Shown in pieces: positions 44,168-52,148 of a DNA stretch of 64,000 bases (position 1 is its first letter; each line of letters begins with the position of its first letter). A model generated the notes under the pieces. That model was not told the origin of the DNA, searched no databases, and saw nothing but the letters and a program-made list of their open reading frames with translations. Source of the DNA: Micromonospora cremea (GTDB lineage Bacteria; Actinomycetota; Actinomycetes; Mycobacteriales; Micromonosporaceae); assembly GCF_900143515.1 (NCBI RefSeq), contig NZ_FSQT01000002.1:931501-995500 (forward strand), given 5' to 3'. A program made the position numbers and the translations under genes.

Positions 44168-46336
44168 ATGTCGCACGGCGAGGAACTGTTCGCACTCGGC
44201 GGGGACGTGACCACGGAGCCCAGCTTCGAGTCCGCTCTGCGGGGTTACGAGAAACGACAGGTCGACCGGTACGTGGCGCGTGCGGAGCACGAGATCGCCA
44301 CCCTCGCCGCCGAACGGGAACAGGCGTACACACAGATCCACAAGCTCGCCGGCCAGGTCGAAGTGCTCCAGCGGGATCTCGCCCAGGTGCGCAAACAGAT
44401 GAACGTGGTGGACCGCGCCTCGTTCCGGCACCTCGGCCCCCGCGTCGAGTCGATCCTCACCCTCGCCGAGGAGCAGGCGGAGCAGATCCTGTCCGCGGCG
44501 CACGAAGAGATCGAGGCCCGCCGCGCCGCCGCCGAGCACATCATCGAGGAGGCCCGCGAGCAGGCCGCCCGGGCATTGAAGGATTTCGAGATCGCCCTCG
44601 CCGCGCGACGCGCGGAGGAGGAGCGGCACAGCGCCGCCCTACGCACCGAGGCGGAGTCGACCCTGCGGTCGGCTAAGGACGAGTCGGCGAAGCTGCGCAA
44701 GACGGCGCAGGACGCGCTGGCGAAGGCCCAGCAGGAGGCCACCCAGCTGCGGGACACCGCCAAGGAGATCCACACCCGGGCCCAGCAGGAGTCCACAAAG
44801 CTGCGCGAGACGGCCCGCGAGGCGCTGGCCACCGCCCGGCAGGAGGCCAGCGAGCTGCGCGAGGCCGCCAAGGAGGTGCACGCCAAGGCCCTTCAGGAGG
44901 CCAAGCGGCTCACCGACACCGCGACCGAGGCCGGCCGGGCCACCCACGCGAAGGCGCAGCGGGAGGCCAAGCAGATCATCGACGATGCGTCGATGGCCGG
45001 ACGGGCCACCCGGGCGAAGGCCCAGCAGGAGGCGGAGCGGGTGGTCACGCAGGCCACCGAGTCGGCCAAGCGCAGCCGGGCCGAGACCGAGTCGTACGTG
45101 CAGCGGATGCGGAGCGAGACCGAGGCGTACGTGCAGCACGCGCGGGCGCAGACCCAGCAGGAGCTGGGCGCCTGGCGGGCCGGGGTGGAGCAGGAGGTCA
45201 ACTCCCGACGGGAGACGGCCGACCGGGAGCTGGCCCAGCGGCGGTCCGCCGCCGAGCAGGAGTTCGCCAAGCGCCGCGACGACCTGGAAAAGCAGTACAA
45301 GTCCCGCCTGCAGGAGCTGGAGACCGGGTTCACCAGTCGTCAGCAGGAGCTGGAGAGCACCTTCAGCGGCCGCCAGCAGGAGCTGGAGACGGGCTTCACC
45401 ACCCGTCGCGACCAGCTGGAGACCGAGTACACCAGCCGCAAGAACGAGATCGAGCAGGGTGCCGCAGCGATCCGCCAGGCGGCCGAGCAGGATGCGCTGA
45501 CCATGCGCGTACGGGCCGAGGAGGAGGCCGCCGAGCTGTTGAGCCGGGCCGAGACCGAGGCGGGCGGCAAGCGCCGCAAGGCGGACGAGCACGTCGCGGC
45601 CTCCCGCCGCCAGTTCGAGGAGTACGCGGCCACCACGCAGCAGCACCTGGCCACCACCCAGCAGCATCTGGCGGCCACCCAGCAGGAGGCGGCGGCCGGC
45701 CGGCAGCAGCTCGCCCAGGTGATGCTGGAGATCGCCCAGGCCCAGCAGCAGCTCGCCGACCTGCGGCAGGAGACCTGGAAGTCCCGGCAGGAGTCCGACG
45801 AGCTCCAACGGCAGGTCGCCGAGCTGCGGTTGCAGAGCGCCACCGTTCCGGTCGCCAGCGACGGCCCGCCCACCAGTCCCGCGCCCGCCGCAGCGGCCAC
45901 CAAGGCCGCGCCGGCCAGGATGGCGAACGACGCGACAGCGGGAGCCGGAGCAGCTACGACGGCGAGCGGTGCGGCAGCCGCCGGAGCCGGCACGGCCAAC
46001 GGGGTCAAGGCCGACGCCGCCGACGCCGGGCGGCCCGCCGAGGTCGGAAAGCCGGCCGACTCCGGGAAGCCGGCCGACTCCGGGGCGGAGCCGGCGAAGG
46101 ACGCCGGGCAGACCAGGGCCCGGCCGGTGGCCGAGCCGGTGACGACTGTCGACGGCGGAGCGGCCAGCGCCGGGGTGGACGGCGAGCCGACCGTGGCCGC
46201 TGTCCCGGGCGCGGGCGGCCGGGGCGCCAAGCCGACCAAGATCACCAGCGCTGGCGAGAACGGCAAGCGGCCCTCCAAGCCGACCACCGACGAGCGCAGC
46301 GCCAAGCCCAGCAAGGTCACCGTCGAGAAGGACTGA
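44168..46336 (+). CDS. Large DivIVA/Scy-like coiled-coil protein
   Basis: 722 residues. The N-terminus has the same DivIVA-like signature as its neighbour (PSFESALRGYEKRQVDRYVA). A very long coiled coil of about 500 residues follows, with repeating 11-mer-like units (AKAQQEATQLRDTAKEI, TRAQQESTKLRETAREA). A Gln-rich segment with near-identical TTQQHLATTQQHLA units and a disordered Ala/Pro/Gly/Lys tail complete it. It resembles Scy, a tip-organising scaffold of Streptomyces. The ATG lacks a strong SD (GGGGGC). The two genes are separated by 177 bp and may have separate promoters. Confidence 0.82.
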   Translation: MSHGEELFALGGDVTTEPSFESALRGYEKRQVDRYVARAEHEIATLAAEREQAYTQIHKLAGQVEVLQRDLAQVRKQMNVVDRASFRHLGPRVESILTLAEEQAEQILSAAHEEIEARRAAAEHIIEEAREQAARALKDFEIALAARRAEEERHSAALRTEAESTLRSAKDESAKLRKTAQDALAKAQQEATQLRDTAKEIHTRAQQESTKLRETAREALATARQEASELREAAKEVHAKALQEAKRLTDTATEAGRATHAKAQREAKQIIDDASMAGRATRAKAQQEAERVVTQATESAKRSRAETESYVQRMRSETEAYVQHARAQTQQELGAWRAGVEQEVNSRRETADRELAQRRSAAEQEFAKRRDDLEKQYKSRLQELETGFTSRQQELESTFSGRQQELETGFTTRRDQLETEYTSRKNEIEQGAAAIRQAAEQDALTMRVRAEEEAAELLSRAETEAGGKRRKADEHVAASRRQFEEYAATTQQHLATTQQHLAATQQEAAAGRQQLAQVMLEIAQAQQQLADLRQETWKSRQESDELQRQVAELRLQSATVPVASDGPPTSPAPAAAATKAAPARMANDATAGAGAATTASGAAAAGAGTANGVKADAADAGRPAEVGKPADSGKPADSGAEPAKDAGQTRARPVAEPVTTVDGGAASAGVDGEPTVAAVPGAGGRGAKPTKITSAGENGKRPSKPTTDERSAKPSKVTVEKD

Positions 46337-46378
46337 CCGACAGGGGTGTCACCCTGCCCCCGCGCACGAGGCACGACA

Positions 46379-46423
46379 ATCTTGGACAGTTTCCGTTCCC
46401 GATGAACGGAAACTGTCCAAGAT
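46379..46423. terminator. Perfect 20-bp-stem hairpin terminator
   Basis: Arms at 46379-46398 and 46404-46423 are perfectly complementary with a 5-nt CCGAT loop. The stem is only about half GC, unusual here. It lies between the convergent coiled-coil gene and the gene ending at 46449, so it can serve both. Confidence 0.75.
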
Positions 46424-46448
46424 CTGCATGCCGGAGCCGGGCGTCAGA

Positions 46449-46904
46449 TCATGGCTCGGTGGCGGGCGGGTCGATGACCGGGCGGCGGAACGGGCCCCAC
46501 GCCACGAAGCGTTCGAACAGCTCCCGTGGCGTCGGGCCGTCGTAGGGGTTGAGCTGGTACAGGTCGTGTGCCGCCTCGTGATAGAGCCCGGCCAGGTAGA
46601 TGGTCAGGGCCGCCGGGTCCGCGTCGAACTCCGCCTTGAGCAGCAGCCGGGCCTCCGCACACGGCCACGGCCGGCCGTCGGCCCGGCAGCACCACATCGG
46701 CCGCAGCGGAGTGTGCGGCGTCCGGTCACCGCAGGGTCGGGGATGGGCGGGGTACGGCCCGAGCCGCGGCTGTGGCAGCCCGGCCAGCGGCGTACGGGCG
46801 CGGCGCGGTAGGCCGGAGTCCGGCGGGCAGCCAGCGGACGACCTCGGTGCCATTCCGGCGGTCAGGGACCGTCCGAGGGGGCCGGCACGGCTGGAGCTGG
46901 GCAT
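46449..46904 (-). CDS. Small hypothetical protein divergent from the XRE regulator
   Basis: 151 residues. The first 65 are Pro/Arg-rich and poorly structured. The rest (HTPLRPMWCCRADGRPWPCA, LLKAEFDADPAALTIYLAGL, HEAAHDLYQLNP, LFERFVAWGPFRRP) is a conserved short domain often found beside XRE/DUF397 regulator pairs in actinobacteria. The Cys and His positions might bind a metal. The SD GAGGAGG directly before ATG 46904 supports this start. Function unknown. Confidence 0.7.
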   Translation of the reverse strand: MPSSSRAGPLGRSLTAGMAPRSSAGCPPDSGLPRRARTPLAGLPQPRLGPYPAHPRPCGDRTPHTPLRPMWCCRADGRPWPCAEARLLLKAEFDADPAALTIYLAGLYHEAAHDLYQLNPYDGPTPRELFERFVAWGPFRRPVIDPPATEP

Positions 46905-47122
46905 GGGGTACCTCCTCGACTGGGGCCGGGGCCGCGCGCCGCCGGGTGACGGCGGCCCGGCGCGGTGGGACCGGGGTGACCGGCAGCAGATCCGGTACGT
47001 GACAGTCTGCTGATCACACCGCTACGGTCGGAAGGCGTCGGCGCTCGCGGAGGCGTGACTGCGTCGATGGCGGGATCCGCCGGGCGGGCCGGTGGAGACG
47101 ACCTGCGAGCTGCGGAGGCACT

Positions 47123-47932
47123 GTGGAAGGTGACGCCGCGCCGACGGCCGACATGATCCGCGCTCAACTGCGCCGGCTGCGAACCGCTGCCGGGATGAGC
47201 CAAGAGGAGTTCGGCCGGCTGGTGCACTACTCCGGCTCGATGGTGTCGGCGCTGGAGCTGGGTCAGCGTCCGCTGGACCGGCTCTTCCTGGCCCGGGCCG
47301 ACGAGGTGCTGGCCACCGGCGGCCTGCTGGTCTACCTGCTCAAGCTCGCCGAGCGGGACGGCCAGCCGAGCTGGTTCCGGCCCTGGCTGGACGCCGAGCG
47401 CAGCGCCCGCCAGCTGCGCTGCTTCCAGCCGACGCTGATCCCCGGCCTGCTCCAGACCGAAAACTACGCCCGCGCGGTCATTCGTTGCGACGACATGCTC
47501 AGCGACGACGAGGTGGAGCGTCGGGTGCACGCCCGGCTGGACCGACAGTCGCTGCTGGTCCAGCCGGAACCGCCGCAGTTCATCGCAGTCGTCGACGAGT
47601 TGGTGCTGCGGCGTGCCGGGGAGGACGTCCGGGGGCTGATGGTCGAGCAGATCACTCATCTGGTCGCCAGCCTGGAACGGCCGCACGTCAGCTTGCACAT
47701 CATTCCGGCCGAGGTCGGGCTGCACGTAGGCCTGTCGGGGCCGTTCAATCTGGCCCGGGGCGCGGACGGTGGTTGGGTGGGGCACATGGAGCACCAGATT
47801 GACGGCCTGGTGGTCGATGGCGACGATGAGGTGGCTACGCTGCTGGCTCGCTGGGAGATGATCAGGAATGGTGCCCTGTCCCGCCGGCAGTCGATCGAGC
47901 TGATGAAGGAAGTTGTGACCTCATGGACCTGA
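47123..47932 (+). CDS. XRE-family regulator with DUF5753 domain
   Basis: 269 residues. The N-terminal helix-turn-helix (IRAQLRRLRTAAGMSQEEFG, RLVHYSGSMVSALELGQRPL) is followed by the actinobacterial DUF5753 domain (LRCFQPTLIPGLLQTENYAR, RQSLLVQPEPPQFIAVVDEL, GHMEHQIDGLVVDGDDEVAT). These WhiJ-like regulators normally pair with a DUF397 protein, here overlapping by 10 bp. The GTG start has GGAGG upstream. It probably controls development or antibiotic-type functions; targets are unknown. Confidence 0.9.
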   Translation: MEGDAAPTADMIRAQLRRLRTAAGMSQEEFGRLVHYSGSMVSALELGQRPLDRLFLARADEVLATGGLLVYLLKLAERDGQPSWFRPWLDAERSARQLRCFQPTLIPGLLQTENYARAVIRCDDMLSDDEVERRVHARLDRQSLLVQPEPPQFIAVVDELVLRRAGEDVRGLMVEQITHLVASLERPHVSLHIIPAEVGLHVGLSGPFNLARGADGGWVGHMEHQIDGLVVDGDDEVATLLARWEMIRNGALSRRQSIELMKEVVTSWT

Positions 47933-48111
47933 CCGACGCCCGGTGGCGGACGTCCAGCCGGAGCGGCAACGGAGAGTGCGTCGAGGTGGCGGACAATCTG
48001 CCCGGGGTGGTGGGCGTGCGGGACAGCAAGGACCCGGCCGGTCCGGTGCTGGTGTTCGCGCCGGCGGCCTGGCGGGCGTTCGTGGCCGTCGCCCGTCGCC
48101 CCACCGTCTGA
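47923..48111 (+). CDS. DUF397 small protein
   Basis: 62 residues, full-length DUF397: ARWRTSSRSGNGECVEVADN, GVVGVRDSKDPAGPVLVFAP, AAWRAFVAVAR. The ATG lies inside the end of the XRE gene. DUF397 proteins are thought to modulate the partner XRE protein, similar to an antitoxin or co-regulator pair. Confidence 0.92.
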   Translation: MDLTDARWRTSSRSGNGECVEVADNLPGVVGVRDSKDPAGPVLVFAPAAWRAFVAVARRPTV

Positions 48112-48125
48112 CCGGGAGGTCCCTG

Positions 48126-49316
48126 GTGCCGCAGCACGACCCGCCGGCCGACGATCCGGACTCAACACCCGGTCACCCGCCGGTCGGTCCCCCGCCAGCC
48201 GAGGCGCCACGCCCGGTGCCGATCCCCGACCCGGACGTCGACCCGGACGAGCCGCCGGCCGTCCCGTCCGGGAAGTTCGGCACGCCGGGGCGTCCACTGC
48301 GGCGCAGCAGCTTCCTGATCGGCTTCACGGGCGCGCTCGGCGTGCTGCTGGCGTACACCCTCTATCTGGGGATTCGCAACGCCGGCGGCATCCTGGTGCT
48401 GGTCGTGATCGCGCTCTTCCTGGCGGTCGGCCTCTACCCGGCGGTGGCCCGGCTACGCCGCTGGGGGCTCCCCCACGGCCTGGCGGTCGCGGTGGTGGCG
48501 CTGACCCTGGTGCTGCTGCTCTGCGGCGGCGTGGTGGCGCTGGTCCCGCCGATCGTGACCCAGTCCGGACAGTTCATCGACCAGCTGCCCAGCTACGTCG
48601 AGGAGCTGCGCCGTAACCCGACGGTCAACGACCTGGTGGAGCGGTACGACCTGGTGGAGCGGGTGCAGGGCGCGGTCAACGCGGGCACCGTCGGCCGGGC
48701 GCTCGGCGGGGTGCTCGGCGGCGCCCAACTGATCTTCGGCACGGTGTTCCGGGCGCTGACCGTCCTGGTGCTGACCATCTACTTCCTGGCGTACTTCAAC
48801 CGGCTACGTTCCCTGGGCTACGCGCTGGTGCCCCGGTCGAGGCGCGAGCGGGTGCAGTTGATCGGCGACGAGATGCTGGCCAAGGTCGGCGCGTACATGG
48901 TCGGCGCGCTCAGCATCGCGGTGCTGGCCGGGGCGACCACCTTCGTCTTCGCGCTGATCGTCGGGTTGCCGTACCCCTTCGCGCTGGCCGTGGTGGTCGC
49001 GGTGACCGACCTGATCCCGCAGATCGGCGCCACCCTGGGCGCGGTGATCGTGAGCCTGGTCGGTTTCGCCACCGACCTGCCGACCGGCATCGCCTGCGCG
49101 GTCTTCTTCCTCATCTACCAGCAGGTGGAGAACTACCTGATCTACCCGAAGGTGATGCGGCGCTCGGTGGAGGTCAACGAGGTGGCCGCCCTGCTGGCCG
49201 CGCTGCTCGGAGTGGCGCTGCTGGGCGTGGTGGGCGCGCTGATCGCCATTCCCACGGTGGCCGCGCTGCAACTGATCCTGCGCGAGGTGGTGCTGCCCCG
49301 CCAGGAAACCCGCTGA
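48126..49316 (+). CDS. AI-2E-family (PF01594) transporter
   Basis: 396 residues. A Pro/Asp-rich cytoplasmic N-terminus (about 55 residues) is followed by about eight membrane helices in the family pattern: LIGFTGALGVLLAYTLYLGI, GILVLVVIALFLAVGLYPAV, GLAVAVVALTLVLLLCGGVV, an extracellular amphipathic part (FIDQLPSYVEELRRNPTVND), LPYPFALAVVVAVTDLIPQI and VALLGVVGALIAIPTVAALQ. The GTG start has GGGAGG. Substrate unknown; not necessarily autoinducer-2. It starts 14 bp after the DUF397 gene and may be read from the same promoter. Confidence 0.88.
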   Translation: MPQHDPPADDPDSTPGHPPVGPPPAEAPRPVPIPDPDVDPDEPPAVPSGKFGTPGRPLRRSSFLIGFTGALGVLLAYTLYLGIRNAGGILVLVVIALFLAVGLYPAVARLRRWGLPHGLAVAVVALTLVLLLCGGVVALVPPIVTQSGQFIDQLPSYVEELRRNPTVNDLVERYDLVERVQGAVNAGTVGRALGGVLGGAQLIFGTVFRALTVLVLTIYFLAYFNRLRSLGYALVPRSRRERVQLIGDEMLAKVGAYMVGALSIAVLAGATTFVFALIVGLPYPFALAVVVAVTDLIPQIGATLGAVIVSLVGFATDLPTGIACAVFFLIYQQVENYLIYPKVMRRSVEVNEVAALLAALLGVALLGVVGALIAIPTVAALQLILREVVLPRQETR

Positions 49317-49328
49317 CCGCCTGACGGG

Positions 49329-50138
49329 TCAGTCTGCCCTGTTGGCGAGCGGGCCGGGAACGGGAGTGTCGGCGAACGAGGCCACCGTCCGGTCGGCGTA
49401 CGCGCTGACGTCGCCGGTCTCCATCGGGCCGTCCCAGGTCGTCGGCAGCGGCACCGCGACCGCCGGGTTCACCCGCCGGACGATCTCGTCGAGCACCGTC
49501 TCCGCGTCGCCGACCCAGAGGTGCTTGGCGTTCGGCACGCCCACCACCTCGGCCTGCGGGACCGCGGCGAACCGCTCCCGGGCCTCGGCCGGGCGCAGGT
49601 AGTCGTCGAACTCCGGCACCAGGGCCACCAGCGGGCGACCGGAGCCGGCCCAGGTGGCCAGATCCTCGGGAGCCGAGAAGCGCAGCGGCGGGGAGAGCAG
49701 GATCGCGCCCGCCACCGCCGGGTCGCAGCCGTACTTGAGCGCCAGGTCGGTGCCGAACGACCAGCCGACCAGCCAGATGTTCGGCAGCTCGGCGAACTCC
49801 GCGTACTCGATGGCGGCGGCCACGTCGTAGCGCTCGCCGACGGCCGCGTCGAAGGCCCCCTCGCTGGTGCCGCGCAGGCTGCTGGTTCCCCGCGTGTTGA
49901 ACCGGAGCACGGCCACGTCGGCCAGCGCCGGCAGCCGCCAGGCCGCCTTGCGGAACACGTGGCTGTCCATCATCCCGCCGTGGGTGGGCAGCGGGTGCAG
50001 GCAGATCAGGGTGGCCGCCGGCGGCCGGTCGGCCGGCAGGGCCAGCTCACCGACCAGCCGCAGGCCGTCGGCGGTGTGCAGCTCGATGTCCTCCCGGTGA
50101 CCGGGCAGGACCGACGACGCGCGGATCGGTTTGCTCAC
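49329..50138 (-). CDS. Alpha/beta hydrolase (CocE/dienelactone-like)
   Basis: 269 residues. ATLICLHPLPTHGGMMDSHV holds the oxyanion region, VLRFNTRGTSSLRGTSEGAF follows, the nucleophile elbow is LVGWSFGTDLALKYG (GWSFG), the acid lies in ALVPEFDDYLRP and the His in VVGVPNAKHLWVGDAE. No signal peptide, so cytoplasmic. The specific ester or amide substrate is unknown. Convergent with the transporter. Confidence 0.85.
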   Translation of the reverse strand: MSKPIRASSVLPGHREDIELHTADGLRLVGELALPADRPPAATLICLHPLPTHGGMMDSHVFRKAAWRLPALADVAVLRFNTRGTSSLRGTSEGAFDAAVGERYDVAAAIEYAEFAELPNIWLVGWSFGTDLALKYGCDPAVAGAILLSPPLRFSAPEDLATWAGSGRPLVALVPEFDDYLRPAEARERFAAVPQAEVVGVPNAKHLWVGDAETVLDEIVRRVNPAVAVPLPTTWDGPMETGDVSAYADRTVASFADTPVPGPLANRAD

Positions 50139-50204
50139 CCGTCAAGTCTGTCGCGAAGTCGCCGCCGCCGCCCGCCCGGGCGCGAACAGGGTGATCCAGG
50201 TCGC

Positions 50205-50537
50205 TCAGCCGTAGCGCGGGGTGCCCCGGCCGCGCTGCACCGCCGGGCCACGCCGGTCGCGTGCGCGCCAGCAGCCGCTGTGCCAGTGCCGCCGGTCGGT
50301 CAGGTCACCCAGGCCGTCCGCCGGCCAGGCCACCAGGTGCGCCACCCCGGGCCGGATCTCCTGGTTACAGCCTGGGCAGCGGTACGTCTTGACCGACGCG
50401 CCCGCGCCGATCCCGCGTACCTGCCAGGCGCCGTCGGTCCACTGCTGCACCGAGGCGACGCCCTGCCGGACCCGATCGGCGTCCAGGTTGGCGTTCTCGT
50501 CCCGGCGAGGGCGATTGCGACGGGGGCTCACAGTCAC
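50205..50537 (-). CDS. Small zinc-finger-like conserved protein
   Basis: 110 residues. A basic N-terminus (SPRRNRPRRDENANL) is followed by a likely metal site: SVKTYRCPGCNQEIRPGVAH with CPGC, and LTDRRHWHSGCWRARDRRG with His and Cys. This family is widespread in actinobacteria, sometimes labelled ATP/GTP-binding, though no nucleotide motif is visible. GTG 50537 is assumed; GTG 50531 is possible. Function unknown. Confidence 0.75.
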   Translation of the reverse strand: MTVSPRRNRPRRDENANLDADRVRQGVASVQQWTDGAWQVRGIGAGASVKTYRCPGCNQEIRPGVAHLVAWPADGLGDLTDRRHWHSGCWRARDRRGPAVQRGRGTPRYG

Positions 50538-50574
50538 CAAGCGTACGTCCGGCGGGTGAGGCCGCCCGGGGCGG

Positions 50575-51618
50575 TCACCAGGTCGCGGGCCGGTCCAGGT
50601 GCTTGGCGACCTGCGCCCCGCCGAGCACGGTGGTCGCGTCGTCCTCGGTGAACCCCTCGTTCGGCCGGCCCCAATCGGCGGTGAGACGGGCCTGCGGTAT
50701 GCCCAGTAGCTCCATCTTCCCGCCCTGCGGGTGGCGGTAGGCCGGCCGACCGGCCACCGTCGCGTTGGGTTTCGTGCCCTCACCAGCGGTGTTGCGGGCG
50801 TACTGGAGCCGCACCTCCATCGAGCGAAACCCGCTCCCGTCGACGATCAGCGAGACGTCCAGCGTGGCCGGGAAGTTGGTCACGGTGACCTCACAGCCGG
50901 CCGGCCACGCCCCGGCCGGCAACGCGGTCAGCCGCACCGGGGCGCTGCACCGGTGCGCCACATCCAGCCGGAGGGCGCTCCTCGCCGCCTGCAGCGCCGC
51001 GTCGGTGGGCGCCACCGTGCGCAGGCGGGCGAAGAGGCCGGGCACCGGCTGCCACCGCAGCACCCAGATCGGAACGGCGCCTCCCATGGAGAACCGATCC
51101 ATTTGGCCGTCGTAGGGCGGGTCCGCCGGTTGCGGGATGTACCTGGCCCCCTCCAGGTGAACCTCCTCGGCCACGGCTGCGCTGCGGGCGAGGTAGAAAC
51201 TGACCGGCGCGGAGCCACCCAGATCCAGCTGGGCGCTCTCCAGGCCGGCCGCCGATCGCCAGCTCAGGTAGCGAGCGTGGGCCGGGTCGAAGCCGAAATG
51301 CAGCAGACCGGGGTCCTTTCCGACCAGATCAGGTCGGGCGAGTGCGCCCGGCACCCCGGCCGCCAGCGCCGGCGTGGCCGCCTGGGTTGCCGGTTTCGCC
51401 CCTGTCCAGGGCATCTCCACGGGCAGCCCACCGCCGCCCGCCACCCCGAGGCCGAGCACCGCCGCCACGCCGAGCGCCGTCCCGCCCACTGCGGCCCGTC
51501 GCCGCGCGCGCCGGGCCCGGCCCCGGGCAACCGCCCCGCTGGTCAGCTGGCCGATGTCGACCTGGCCCTCAGCGTGCTCCCGCAGGGTTGAGATGATCCG
51601 CTGGTCGAGGTCTGTCAC
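50575..51618 (-). CDS. Single-pass membrane protein, putative partner of the ECF sigma factor
   Basis: 347 residues. A short cytoplasmic region (DLDQRIISTLREHAEGQVDI), a basic stretch RGRARRARRRAA, one membrane helix (VGGTALGVAAVLGLGVAGGG) and a large extracytoplasmic domain of unknown fold. The GTG start overlaps the sigma-factor stop (GTGA), the typical layout for an anti-sigma factor. No zinc-binding anti-sigma motif is visible, so the role is inferred from context. Confidence 0.75.
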   Translation of the reverse strand: MTDLDQRIISTLREHAEGQVDIGQLTSGAVARGRARRARRRAAVGGTALGVAAVLGLGVAGGGGLPVEMPWTGAKPATQAATPALAAGVPGALARPDLVGKDPGLLHFGFDPAHARYLSWRSAAGLESAQLDLGGSAPVSFYLARSAAVAEEVHLEGARYIPQPADPPYDGQMDRFSMGGAVPIWVLRWQPVPGLFARLRTVAPTDAALQAARSALRLDVAHRCSAPVRLTALPAGAWPAGCEVTVTNFPATLDVSLIVDGSGFRSMEVRLQYARNTAGEGTKPNATVAGRPAYRHPQGGKMELLGIPQARLTADWGRPNEGFTEDDATTVLGGAQVAKHLDRPATW

Positions 51619-52109
51619 GGTCGGCTCCCGTTGGCGGTCGGGGCACCGCAGCGCTCCCGGAGGTTGGCGAGCGCCCGCATCGCGTGCGTGCGGACGGTGA
51701 CCGGCGAGCAGTCCAGGATCTGCGCGATGGTCGCGTCGTCGAGGTCCTCGTAGTAGCGCAGCACGAGCACCGCCCGCTGGCGGTCGGGCAGGTCGAGGAC
51801 CAGGCGCCACATCTCGTCCCGGTCGGCCGCCTCGCCACCGAGGTCGCCGCGGTGCGGCCGGTCGGCAAAGTTGTCGGTGGCCAGTTCCCGGTTCGACCGG
51901 CGGCGCCACCAGGAGATGTTGGCGTTGACCAGCATCCGGCGCACGTACACGTCGGGCCGGTCGGCCCGGGCGATCTTGCGCCACTGCACGTACGCCCGGG
52001 CCAGCACCTCCTGCGTGAGGTCCTCGGCCCGGTGCTCGTCACCGGTCAGTAGTCGAGCAAGTCGGACCAGGGCCGGACCTCGGCTGCCGACGTACTCCTC
52101 GAAGGTCAC
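51615..52109 (-). CDS. SigE-family ECF RNA polymerase sigma factor
   Basis: 164 residues. Region 2 (LVRLARLLTGDEHRAEDLTQ, VLARAYVQWRKI, DVYVRRMLVNANISWWRRRS) and region 4 (LPDRQRAVLVLRYYEDLDDA, TIAQILDCSPVTVRTHAMRA) are complete. It belongs to the small SigE-like ECF group common in actinomycetes. GTG start; overlaps its membrane partner downstream. Probably responds to an envelope signal through that partner. Confidence 0.92.
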   Translation of the reverse strand: MTFEEYVGSRGPALVRLARLLTGDEHRAEDLTQEVLARAYVQWRKIARADRPDVYVRRMLVNANISWWRRRSNRELATDNFADRPHRGDLGGEAADRDEMWRLVLDLPDRQRAVLVLRYYEDLDDATIAQILDCSPVTVRTHAMRALANLRERCGAPTANGSRP

Positions 52110-52148
52110 ACCATGCAGACGCCGTCGGCACCCTCCGGCGTTGACCGG

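Noticed and set aside
45600..45720. QQHLATTQ repeats as a mobile repeat
   Set aside because: The repetition is confined to the coiled-coil reading frame and fits heptad-type periodicity rather than a DNA element.
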